Positions 1-4,981 of a stretch of 6,055 nucleotides of DNA are shown here, in pieces. A program made the translations under genes and the position numbers. Position 1 is the first letter of the stretch. The number at the start of each line of letters is the position of its first letter. The notes under the pieces were generated by a model. It was not told the origin of the DNA. It worked only from the letters and a program-made list of their open reading frames with translations, and searched no databases. Source of the DNA: DTU018 sp964618175 (GTDB lineage Bacteria > Bacillota > Syntrophomonadia > Syntrophomonadales > Syntrophomonadaceae); NCBI GenBank assembly GCA_964618175.1, contig CAZTZX010000102.1:1-6055 (forward strand), in the 5' to 3' direction.

Positions 1-6
1 GCTCCT

Positions 7-96
7 ATGGTAGAGGAGACTTCAGTCTCCGACGGGCCCCTTCAGGGCCAAAGCTCAAACCGTAGATAGTGGCAGAGATCACCGTTGTCCCCTTAG
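7..96. repeat. Degenerate REP-like unit with GTAG head
   Basis: A GTAG tetranucleotide (10-13) is followed by a perfect hairpin, GGAGAC-TTCA-GTCTCC (15-30). A second hairpin follows, GGCCC and GGGCC around a CTTCA loop (35-49). The unit starts ATGGTAGAGG and ends near GTTGTCCCCTTA, the same beginning and end pattern as the better preserved unit at 114-180, so the two look like adjacent relatives. A GTAG head plus short palindrome is the classic form of REP sequences mobilised by RAYT (Y1-type) transposases. Whether this copy belongs to that class is inference, and its right edge is uncertain. Confidence 0.4.
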
Positions 97-116
97 ATAT
101 GAAATATCATCATATG

Positions 117-180
117 GTAGGGGCAAACGACCCTGTTTGCCCGTTTTCCACGGCGGGGCGACAGAGTCGTCGTCCCCTAC
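117..180. repeat. REPIN-like inverted pair with GTAGGGG ends
   Basis: The element begins GTAGGGG (117-123) and ends with its exact complement CCCCTAC (174-180). Each end carries its own hairpin. On the left, GTAG is followed by GGGCAAAC (121-128) and GTTTGCCC (135-142), a perfect 8-bp stem. On the right, read on the minus strand, GTAG is followed by a GGG-CGAC / GTCG-CCC stem with one mismatch, and its inner plus-strand core is CGAC-AGA-GTCG (159-169). Two GTAG-headed palindromes facing each other is the arrangement called a REPIN. No transposase is encoded nearby, so it would depend on one elsewhere. Confidence 0.5.
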
Positions 181-276
181 AACCGCATCTAAGAGAGCGT
201 TTTCATTCATCGTGGTGCGCTTAGCGGGTGGTCCCCGAAGTTACTTGGAAATTCAACATTTCGGACTTCTGGAAAA

Positions 277-310
277 GATCCTTCGTCGCCTGTGGCTCCT
301 CAGGATGACA
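277..310. repeat. Short GATCCTTCG / AGGATGACA imperfect palindrome
   Basis: ATCCT (278-282) and AGGAT (302-306) are complementary and enclose a GC-rich core, with an additional small palindrome TCCT-C-AGGA (297-305). The pattern GATCCTTCG...CTCAGGATGACA resembles a dispersed intergenic repeat I recall from many bacterial genomes. Only one copy lies in this window, so its repeat status rests on recognition and not on copies seen here. Confidence 0.3.
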
Positions 311-327
311 TTTATGGTACTTTTCCA

Positions 328-354
328 GTGGCCTCGAACCGTCCCCTCTCGCAC
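328..354 (-). repeat. Solo degenerate arm related to the 33-bp palindromes
   Basis: Read on the minus strand, this segment contains GTGCGAGAGGGGACGGTTCG and ends in CCAC. The core AGGGGACGGT followed by TCG matches the core of the arms at 2490-2522 and 2564-2596 (AGGGGACGGTCCTTCG), and the outer GTG/CAC replaces their GCGCAAGT/ACTTGCGC. It has no inverted partner nearby, so it looks like a diverged or half-lost element. The relation is inferred from about 10-13 shared bases. Confidence 0.35.
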
Positions 355-387
355 CGTACCCTTGACAAACAGAATAGAAATCTAAGT

Positions 388-414
388 AGCCCGATTGATA
401 TCGGGCTTTCTTTG
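388..414 (+). terminator. Intrinsic terminator upstream of degS
   Basis: A perfect 8-bp stem, AGCCCGAT (388-395) with ATCGGGCT (400-407), closes on a TGAT loop and runs into a T-rich tail (TTTCTTTG). This is a standard rho-independent terminator. It would end transcription entering from the left, insulating degS, whose start codon lies 45 bases downstream. The gene it serves is not recognisable in the window, so it may belong to a gene further upstream. An attenuator role for the degS transcript is possible but unsupported. Confidence 0.75.
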
Positions 415-458
415 TGGGAAAGTATAGGTAGCAGATAGAAAATTAAGGAAGGATTTTC

Positions 459-1670
459 ATGCAACGTGACGAAAGTAGTATAAATAGTGACATAAAGGGA
501 CCCATCCAACTGCAACAACTAGACCAGGTCTTCGCACAGGTTATTGAAGCCCTGGAGAGAAGCCGTGAAAACATATTTGAGATAAACCAGGACTGTGAGA
601 ACAGTTGTCTGCGCTTGGAAACAGAGATTCTAGGGATCAATAAGCAGATAAAACAGATTATCGCCACCGTGGACAAGCTCCAAATCCTAGAGCGTATTGC
701 CCGTGTGCGCTTAATGGAAGTCAGCCGATGCTTTGATACCATGACTGAGGCAGATATCAAGAAAGCCTATGAAAACGCGCAGGCTATGCAGATCAAGCTG
801 CAGGAGGCACATCAGCAGGAAAAATACCTGCAGTTGCGTCGACAGGAGATCGAAGATCAAATCCGCCAGTACCGTAGTATTAATCACAAAGCTGGAAACC
901 TGTTGCACAATGCCTCGCTGGCCTTAAAGCTTATGCAAGGTTCTTCCGACAAATTAAGCGGCACTATTGAGAAAATGAATCGTACCAATCAACTGGAATT
1001 ATGGATCATAGAAACGCAGGAAGCCGAACGACGTAAAATAGCCCGGGAACTGCATGATGGCCCCGCCCAGAGCCTGGCCAGTATGCTGATTCGTTTAGAT
1101 TTGGTTATGCGAATGATCCCCGAAGAGGCCGATGAAGTTCGTCATGAGATCCAGAACCTTAAAGCGATTGGCAGCGAGAGCATTACTGATGTACGTAGCA
1201 TTATGTACGATCTAAAGCCCTTCCTGATACATGATCAGGGCCTCCATATCACCTTGAAGGATTTCTTTAATGAATATGAGGCTAAATACAATATTTATAT
1301 AGATTATGTGACTTTTGGCCAACAGCGGCAATACGATTTGGCACTGGAAGTGGGCCTGCTCAGAATAGTGCAGGAGGCCATTACCAATGTTCGCAAACAC
1401 GCGGGAGTCAACAAGGCCTTAGTGAAAGTGGAAGACACTGGTTCCATGCTGACTCTAGTGATTAAGGATGAAGGTAAGGGATTCGATCCCGAGAGAATTG
1501 ACCAGCAGCGCGAGAAGTATGGAATTGTAGGCATGCAAGAGCGGGTTCAGATTTTTGGAGGAGAATTCGAGGTTTTTTCTCGACCGGGAGAGGGCACCCA
1601 GATCATTATAAAGGTTCCATTAGAAGGGGAGGCAGACCATGGACAAAGTGAAGGTGATCATAGCCGATGA
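459..1670 (+). CDS. degS: Sensor histidine kinase DegS
   Basis: This cytoplasmic histidine kinase of the DegS type autophosphorylates on histidine and passes the phosphate to DegU, encoded next. It has 403 residues, against roughly 385 in B. subtilis DegS. Residues about 15-185 form the DegS-family sensor region, rich in heptad-like coiled coil, with no signal peptide or membrane segment. The HisKA_3 dimerisation/phosphoacceptor motif ERRKIARELHDGPAQ lies at about 190-204 with the likely phospho-His at H199. The HATPase domain follows: N box EAITNVRKHA (N310), G1 box DEGKGFD (337-343), G2 box GIVGMQER (355-362) and GEGT (377-380). The ATG at 459 is chosen because AAGGAAGGA (445-453) sits 5 bases before it. 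The 3' end overlaps degU by 32 bases. In B. subtilis DegS-DegU governs exoenzymes, competence and motility; the target genes here are unknown. Confidence 0.95.
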   Translation: MQRDESSINSDIKGPIQLQQLDQVFAQVIEALERSRENIFEINQDCENSCLRLETEILGINKQIKQIIATVDKLQILERIARVRLMEVSRCFDTMTEADIKKAYENAQAMQIKLQEAHQQEKYLQLRRQEIEDQIRQYRSINHKAGNLLHNASLALKLMQGSSDKLSGTIEKMNRTNQLELWIIETQEAERRKIARELHDGPAQSLASMLIRLDLVMRMIPEEADEVRHEIQNLKAIGSESITDVRSIMYDLKPFLIHDQGLHITLKDFFNEYEAKYNIYIDYVTFGQQRQYDLALEVGLLRIVQEAITNVRKHAGVNKALVKVEDTGSMLTLVIKDEGKGFDPERIDQQREKYGIVGMQERVQIFGGEFEVFSRPGEGTQIIIKVPLEGEADHGQSEGDHSR

Positions 1671-2280
1671 CCACGCCTTGGTAAGAGAGGGACTGCGGCG
1701 TTTATTGGAACTTGATCCCAATATTGACGTATTGACTGAAGTAGGCGATGGCCAGGGGGCTATTAATATGGTTCGCAAGCTTCGACCGGATGTAGTTTTG
1801 ATGGACGTTAATATGCCGGGCACGAATGGAATAGTGGCCACCAAGGTCATCAAACGGGAAATGCCCTCCATACGTGTGGTAGCCCTGACCATTTACGAAG
1901 ACGAAGAAGTGATCGAGATGGTTAGAGCCGGTGTGTCTGCCTATGTATTAAAGGATGTAGCCGGCAGTGAGTTGATAGATACCATTTACAGAGTTATGAA
2001 TGGTGAAGTAGTGATTCATCCCCGGGTTGCTAGTCGCCTGGTGCGCGAATTGACCCGCGTAGACCGGAAAAAGGATACGGTGCGCCTGACCAAACGGGAA
2101 CGAGACGTACTCACATGCCTGGTCAAGGGGAATTCCAACAAGGAAATGGCTGATTCTATGTTTATCAGCGAAAAAACCGTGAAAAACCACCTCACCAGTA
2201 TTTTTCGCAAGCTGGGCGTGAAAGACCGCACTCAGGCGGCTGTGTATGCCCTTAAAAACCACATTGTGGCAGATGACTAA
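1639..2280 (+). CDS. degU: Response regulator DegU (NarL/FixJ family)
   Basis: This is a DNA-binding response regulator paired with DegS. Residues 1-120 form the receiver domain: acidic pair D10/D11, phosphoacceptor D56 in VVLMDVNMPG, T84 and K105 (YVLKD). After a short linker, a LuxR-type helix-turn-helix begins at LTKRERDVL (150-158), with the recognition region SEKTVKNHLTSIFRKL (177-192). Its 213 residues are slightly fewer than in B. subtilis DegU (229). The ATG at 1639 lies inside the end of degS, 6 bases after AAGGGGAGG (1624-1632), which suggests translational coupling and balanced output of kinase and regulator. All key phosphorylation residues are present, so it should be functional. 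Its position just before competence and flagellar genes fits the B. subtilis arrangement, but control of these neighbours is inference. Confidence 0.95.
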   Translation: MDKVKVIIADDHALVREGLRRLLELDPNIDVLTEVGDGQGAINMVRKLRPDVVLMDVNMPGTNGIVATKVIKREMPSIRVVALTIYEDEEVIEMVRAGVSAYVLKDVAGSELIDTIYRVMNGEVVIHPRVASRLVRELTRVDRKKDTVRLTKRERDVLTCLVKGNSNKEMADSMFISEKTVKNHLTSIFRKLGVKDRTQAAVYALKNHIVADD

Positions 2281-2305
2281 AGCCAATCATTATAGGTAAT
2301 CAAGC

Positions 2306-2350
2306 GGCCTCCTTCTAGCATATTTATATACTGACCGGCCAGGAGGGGGG
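2306..2350 (+). promoter_or_regulatory. SD-pairing hairpin or weak degSU terminator
   Basis: CCTCCT (2308-2313) is exactly complementary to the strong ribosome site AGGAGG (2341-2346) of the following small ORF, giving a 6-bp GC-rich stem across an AT-rich 27-base loop. An alternative GGCC (2306-2309)/GGCC (2337-2340) pairing competes with it. The stem is followed by a G run and then TTGTTTTG, so it could also be read as a poor intrinsic terminator of degSU. The loop is long for a terminator. Which role applies, if either, cannot be decided from sequence alone. Confidence 0.35.
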
Positions 2351-2357
2351 TTGTTTT

Positions 2358-2486
2358 GTGGTTATTTTTCTAAAAACCTTGGGTTTTGGGATATGGTTAG
2401 TTATTATGCTAGTCCTGATAGCCGCGATCCGCCGTACTTCACACCTTTACGTCAAACGCGTCAGCCAGAGCAAACCGGGGGATTAG
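2358..2486 (+). CDS. Small single-pass membrane protein, 42 aa, unknown
   Basis: I do not recognise this gene. The frame opens at GTG 2358 behind a very strong ribosome site, AGGAGGGGGG (2341-2350), and closes at TAG 2484-2486. No in-frame ATG, GTG or TTG lies upstream before the stop at 2316. The predicted 42-residue peptide starts with a short lead (MVIFLK), has one hydrophobic helix at about residues 8-25 (GFGIWLVIMLVLIAA), then a basic tail beginning RRTSHLYVKR. By the positive-inside rule the tail should be cytoplasmic. It lies 77 bases after degU and ends 3 bases before a palindromic repeat. Candidate roles, purely inferred, are modulation of DegS/DegU or a membrane microprotein. The main doubt is its length; the ribosome site and clean transmembrane helix argue for a real gene. 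Confidence 0.55.
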   Translation: MVIFLKTLGFGIWLVIMLVLIAAIRRTSHLYVKRVSQSKPGD

Positions 2487-2489
2487 CGT

Positions 2490-2596
2490 GCGCAAGTTAG
2501 GGGACGGTCCTTCGACTTGCGCTTTTATGAGTTTTCCTCTATGCAATGCATTATTGTGCGAAAGCGCAAGTCGAAGGACCGTCCCCTAACTTGCGC
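2490..2596. repeat. Perfect 33-bp inverted repeat (REPIN-like), copy 1
   Basis: The left arm (2490-2522) and right arm (2564-2596) are exact reverse complements over 33 bases, extended by TTT/AAA to 36, around an inner spacer of 41 bases (35 between the extended arms). Each arm is itself a hairpin: GCGCAAGT (2490-2497) pairs with ACTTGCGC (2515-2522), and its core holds the near-palindrome GGAC-G-GTCC (2502-2510). The core motif AGGGGACGGTCC resembles repeats seen beside IS200-like/RAYT transposases in Clostridia (recollection, not checked). It starts 3 bases after the stop of the 42-aa ORF. Downstream to comFC (2597-2671) I see only AT-rich sequence with a TATAAT at 2641-2646 but no matching -35. 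If transcribed, the element would form a long stable RNA hairpin. Confidence 0.85.
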
Positions 2597-2671
2597 AGGG
2601 TCTTTATATAGTATGGCTAGCTAGATATTGTCATATCGAATATAATTAAATGGTAAGTTGGGGTGGGGGAA

Positions 2672-3397
2672 ATGGTTAACTTATTGATGGATCTGTTGTT
2701 TCCACAACGGGTCTGTTGTATATGTCGGCATCCTGGTATGTACAGCACCAGACAACCCTGGTGTCCGTCATGTGAGGATCAATTGATCGAATTACAGCAT
2801 GTTCATCCCATTTGCGATCAATGCGGTAAGTATTTAGCGGAAGACTGCGCTTCTTCGCTGTGCAAGGATTGTCAGAATTATACCCCTCCTTTTGAGTTCT
2901 CTCGAGCTGTGGGGCCCTACGAAGAGCCCTATCGCATAGCCATAAAGGTTTTGAAATTCCTGGGACGACAGCATTTATCATATCGCATGGGAAAGATGAT
3001 GGCCGAGGTAGTGAAAAATGAACCGCGCTTTTGGCCTATTGATATGATCATTCCGGTACCATCGACCCGCGCCAGCATTAAGCAGCGGGGTTTCAACCAA
3101 ACTGAATCCCTGGGCAGTCAGATCAGTAAAGAGCTAAAGATCAAAATGTATTGCCGCTTGTTAGTTAGAGTGAAGGAGACACCGTCCCAGCGCGAATGTT
3201 CGCGGGAAGAGCGTGAGAAAAACTTACTCCAGGCTTTTGCTGTTAAGAATGCAGAGTGTATAAAAGGAAAGAATATCCTGCTGGTGGACGATGTCTTTAC
3301 TACTGGCTCTACTAGTCGAGAGTGTGCTCGCACTCTGCTTGACCACGGTGCCGGTAAGGTAAAGGTCATTACTTGGGCTACTGGTAAAGGATATTAG
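2672..3397 (+). CDS. comFC: ComFC-family competence phosphoribosyltransferase-like protein
   Basis: This is a ComFC/GntX-type protein, a cytoplasmic late-competence factor linked to handling of incoming single-stranded DNA. The N-terminus carries two zinc-ribbon cysteine sets, C15xxC18 with C31xxC34, and C48xxC51 with C64xxC67. A type I phosphoribosyltransferase domain follows, with IIPVPSTRASIKQRGFNQ (126-143) and the PRPP-loop motif LLVDDVFTTGST (203-214). Its 241 residues are normal for the family. I prefer ATG 2672 because the family usually starts just before a DLLFP-type motif. The ribosome site there (GGGGG, 2665-2669) is close to the start, and an in-frame GTG at 2663 is the alternative. 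yvyF follows after 18 bases, suggesting one operon. The B. subtilis partners comFA and comFB are absent beside it, so the helicase part must lie elsewhere or be missing. Confidence 0.92.
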   Translation: MVNLLMDLLFPQRVCCICRHPGMYSTRQPWCPSCEDQLIELQHVHPICDQCGKYLAEDCASSLCKDCQNYTPPFEFSRAVGPYEEPYRIAIKVLKFLGRQHLSYRMGKMMAEVVKNEPRFWPIDMIIPVPSTRASIKQRGFNQTESLGSQISKELKIKMYCRLLVRVKETPSQRECSREEREKNLLQAFAVKNAECIKGKNILLVDDVFTTGSTSRECARTLLDHGAGKVKVITWATGKGY

Positions 3398-3415
3398 AGA
3401 CGGAGGGAGCATCTG

Positions 3416-3817
3416 ATGGCAAATTTAAGGAACTGCTCAGTATGTGGTCGATTATTTGCCCACCAGCAGGGTAGGACAGTCTGTTCGCGTTGTAGGGAAC
3501 AGGAAGAAGAACAGTACATGGTCGTGCGCAAGTATGTTCGCGATCACCCTGGAGCCACGGTTTTTGAGGTTGCCGAAGAAACAGGAGTCGAAGAGGAAAT
3601 AATTTTGCAGTTTTTGCGGGATGGCCGCCTGCAAAGCAAGGGTTTTACCGAGGTACTAGAGTGCATGCGCTGTGGTACTCGCATTGATGGCGGCAAATAC
3701 TGCCCCAACTGTCTGCGCGAACTGGATTCCCAGTTCAAAGGAGCAATTTCCCCAACATCCCGGACTGATTCCGAAGCCAAACGGTCACGGGGCGATCGTA
3801 TGCACACCCGAGATTAA
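3416..3817 (+). CDS. yvyF: Flagellar operon protein YvyF (TIGR03826-type)
   Basis: This small cytoplasmic protein of 133 residues matches the YvyF/TIGR03826 flagellar-operon family, which sits between comFC and flgM in Firmicutes. An N-terminal zinc ribbon (C7xxC10, C23xxC26) is followed by a helical, HTH-like segment (about 34-75, VRKYVRDHPGATVFEVAEET then an FLRDGRL turn) and a second zinc ribbon (C83xxC86, C96xxC99). The last 25 residues are polar and probably disordered. Start ATG 3416 lies 6 bases after GGAGGGAG (3402-3409). It likely shares a transcript with comFC. The exact molecular role of the family is not firmly known to me; its conserved neighbourhood points to control of FlgM or late flagellar gene expression. 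A palindromic repeat lies 39 bases past the stop. Confidence 0.88.
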   Translation: MANLRNCSVCGRLFAHQQGRTVCSRCREQEEEQYMVVRKYVRDHPGATVFEVAEETGVEEEIILQFLRDGRLQSKGFTEVLECMRCGTRIDGGKYCPNCLRELDSQFKGAISPTSRTDSEAKRSRGDRMHTRD

Positions 3818-3856
3818 ATACATAGCCAGGGAAAAGGGGCAGGAAATAAGAGAACC

Positions 3857-3963
3857 GCGCAAGTTGGGGACGGTCCTTCGACTTGCGCTTTACCGGAATC
3901 TATATTGAGGAATAGAAGAGCTTTCATAAAAGCGCAAGTCGAAGGACCGTCCCCAACTTGCGC
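3857..3963. repeat. Perfect 32-bp inverted repeat (REPIN-like), copy 2
   Basis: The left arm (3857-3888) and right arm (3932-3963) are exact reverse complements over 32 bases, extended by TTT/AAA, around a 43-base inner spacer. The arms equal those at 2490-2596 except that one base is missing: GTTGGGGAC here against GTTAGGGGAC there, in both arms. The overall length is the same, 107 bases. The spacer differs from that of copy 1 apart from its edges. No target-site duplication is evident at the boundaries. It lies in the 3' untranslated part of the comFC-yvyF transcript, before the terminator at 4099. Confidence 0.85.
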
Positions 3964-4098
3964 TTTGCTTTTGAAATGACAGAAAGAACTTCCCCCTCTT
4001 GCATACGTTCCCTATTATTTACCAGGCCCGGCTAGCCTTATGGCTAAGAAGCGGCGAATCTGTGACTAATAGTGTGATAAATCAATAAGAACGCTCAT
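3964..4098. other. Gene-free leader or trailer before the flagellar genes
   Basis: Together with copy 2 of the palindrome this makes a 364-base gap between yvyF and flgM. No credible ORF is present; ATG 4040 would encode only nine residues (MAKKRRICD) without a clear ribosome site. A small stem TAGCC-TTAT-GGCTA (4033-4046), inside an overlapping GGCTAGCC palindrome, is the only local structure. I compared the segment from memory with c-di-GMP-I, preQ1 and other riboswitch consensus sequences and found no match. Confidence 0.45.
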
Positions 4099-4128
4099 AG
4101 AGGGAGTGAAGAACTCCCTCTTCTTTTA
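4099..4128 (+). terminator. Intrinsic terminator between yvyF and flgM
   Basis: AGAGGGAGT (4099-4107) and ACTCCCTCT (4113-4121) form a perfect 9-bp stem with a GAAGA loop, followed by TCTTTTA. The tail is T-rich only on the + side, so it should stop transcription coming from comFC-yvyF. It lies 282 bases past the yvyF stop, with the palindromic repeat in between. It separates flgM from upstream transcription and implies that flgM has its own promoter. Confidence 0.75.
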
Positions 4129-4153
4129 CGAAACTAATCAACAGAAGTATAGT
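4125..4153 (+). promoter_or_regulatory. Candidate sigma-A promoter for flgM-flgN-flgK
   Basis: TTTACG (4125-4130, 4 of 6 to TTGACA) and TATAGT (4148-4153, 5 of 6 to TATAAT) are separated by exactly 17 bases. Transcription would start near 4160, about 20 bases before the flgM start. The -35 lies in the tail of the terminator, a compact insulate-then-restart layout. I looked for a sigma-28 (SigD) promoter, TAAA-N15-GCCGATAT, upstream of flgM and found none convincing. Confidence 0.4.
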
Positions 4154-4181
4154 GCGCCTAAATAGATGAGGTGAGAAGAAA

Positions 4182-4478
4182 GTGATTATTTCTAAGGCAC
4201 AGGTGCAAAACCTGTTGCAGGTGTATGGTAAGGACAAAAATATCAATCGCGCCCCGTCCCCGTCGGGCACCCGCTCGATCAAAAAGGATGCTCTGGCTAT
4301 TTCCGACGAAAGCCGCATCAAACAGAAGGCCATGCAGGCTGTCAGGCAGGCCGATGACATTCGCCTTGATAAAGTGGGGGATTTGCAGGAGCGCATTTCT
4401 GCCGGCACTTATACCTTGAACGAAGACGAAGTAGCGGAAAAGATGATCGAAAGAGCGATAGTTGACCGCTTGATTTAA
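4182..4478 (+). CDS. flgM: Anti-sigma-28 factor FlgM
   Basis: FlgM binds sigma-28 (SigD/FliA) in the cytoplasm and holds back late flagellar genes until the hook-basal body is complete. The product has 98 residues, normal for the family. The N-terminal part (1-35, with SPSGTRS) is polar and likely disordered. The C-terminal half carries the family's sigma-binding helices: DESRIKQKAMQAVRQADDIR (42-61), then VGDLQERISAGTYTLNEDEV (65-84) and AEKMIERAIVDRLI, the last matching the typical GTY-x-(V/L)-(N/D)-x-E-x-(V/I)-A-E-K pattern. The start is GTG 4182, 8 bases after GAGGTG (4168-4173). flgN begins 11 bases after the stop, so the two are cotranscribed. FlgM next to flgN-flgK is the usual Gram-positive arrangement. 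Confidence 0.92.
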   Translation: MIISKAQVQNLLQVYGKDKNINRAPSPSGTRSIKKDALAISDESRIKQKAMQAVRQADDIRLDKVGDLQERISAGTYTLNEDEVAEKMIERAIVDRLI

Positions 4479-4489
4479 GAGGTGAAAAG

Positions 4490-4981
4490 ATGGAAGCGAT
4501 ACTTCGCGAATTTATCCAGGTGATGGATCAGCAGAACCAGGCACTTGACCAGATCTTCGATTTGGGCGAACAAAAACAGCATGTTATTATAGTCGGACAG
4601 CTCACGGACCTGGACAGCCTTATTCAAGAAGAGGCCGGGTTGGTGGCCAACTTGGAAAACCTGGAAAACCAGCGTTTTAAGCTACAGCAGCAGCTTGGTG
4701 TCCAGGAGTCCACCGCTCTGGAACTGCTGGAATGGGCGGGGCAGGAGTGTCTGCCGCTCCAAGGAGAGCTGGAAGAAGCTATTAATCGGCTGGGTTACAA
4801 TCTGACCCGGCTAAAAGCTATAAATAACCATAACAATGAGTTAATTGAGCAATCGCTTCAGTATATAGAGAACGTGCAGGCCATGTTAAATGGGGATATT
4901 GCTGGTACCTATTCTGACAAAGGTAATCCAGTGGATGAGAAATCAGGCCGTCAAATTAACTTGTTGGATACCCGGGCCTGA
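4490..4981 (+). CDS. flgN: Flagellar export chaperone FlgN
   Basis: FlgN is a cytoplasmic type III export chaperone for the hook-associated proteins FlgK and FlgL. The 163-residue product is almost wholly helical and rich in Gln/Glu/Leu, with long coiled-coil stretches at about 1-70 and 85-132 and the characteristic late segment NNHNNELIEQSLQYIENVQAML (112-133), where N-x-x-L-I-x-x-(S/A)-L-x-Y-I is typical of the FlgN family. The last 30 residues are polar and probably flexible. Start ATG 4490 follows AGAGGTGA (4478-4485), which overlaps the flgM stop codon, suggesting coupled translation. flgK, its client, begins 19 bases after the stop. Confidence 0.9.
   Translation: MEAILREFIQVMDQQNQALDQIFDLGEQKQHVIIVGQLTDLDSLIQEEAGLVANLENLENQRFKLQQQLGVQESTALELLEWAGQECLPLQGELEEAINRLGYNLTRLKAINNHNNELIEQSLQYIENVQAMLNGDIAGTYSDKGNPVDEKSGRQINLLDTRA

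Larger units (their letters stand above)
1..387. other. Gene-free, repeat-rich intergenic stretch
   Basis: No open frame here looks like a protein gene. The longest plus-strand frame (137-385) runs through palindromic repeats, lacks a good ribosome site and encodes a low-complexity, Arg/Ser/Pro-rich peptide with no recognisable domain. I see no tRNA, rRNA or CRISPR pattern. The stretch is instead built from short palindromes and dispersed-type repeats, listed separately. Segment 181-276 holds nothing clear beyond a weak 5-bp inverted repeat (CCGAA 235-239, TTCGG 260-264). The gene that the terminator at 388-414 serves probably lies outside the window. Confidence 0.6.

Noticed and set aside
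137..385. Plus-strand open frame of 82 codons before degS
   Set aside because: It reads through palindromic repeats, has no convincing ribosome site or domain, and its end overlaps the spot just before a terminator.
362..390. Perfect TTGACA at 362-367 as a degS promoter
   Set aside because: No acceptable -10 lies 15-18 bases downstream, and a strong terminator begins at 388 before degS could be reached.
1948..2286. Minus-strand frame of 112 codons opposite degU
   Set aside because: Antisense shadow of the DegU gene without independent support.
2628..2646. TTGTCA and TATAAT upstream of comFC as a promoter
   Set aside because: The TATAAT at 2641-2646 is perfect, but the TTGTCA is only 7 bases away and nothing like a -35 sits at 17 bases; a -10 alone is not enough.
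2490..3963. Two-unit CRISPR array or composite transposon made of the palindromic copies
   Set aside because: The spacing is 1.3 kb with normal chromosomal genes between, there are no regular short spacers, no transposase and no target-site duplication.
4040..4069. Nine-residue basic leader peptide MAKKRRICD
   Set aside because: Too short, no clear ribosome site, and no codon pattern linking it to the terminator.
4021..4130. Flagellar c-di-GMP riboswitch before flgM
   Set aside because: The conserved GEMM-I features (GGGCAAACC, ACGCAAAGCC and the tetraloop-receptor segments) are not present; only a small stem and a terminator are visible.
4082..4408. Minus-strand frame of 108 codons opposite flgM
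   Set aside because: It lies antisense to a well supported FlgM gene, has no recognisable domain and no ribosome site.
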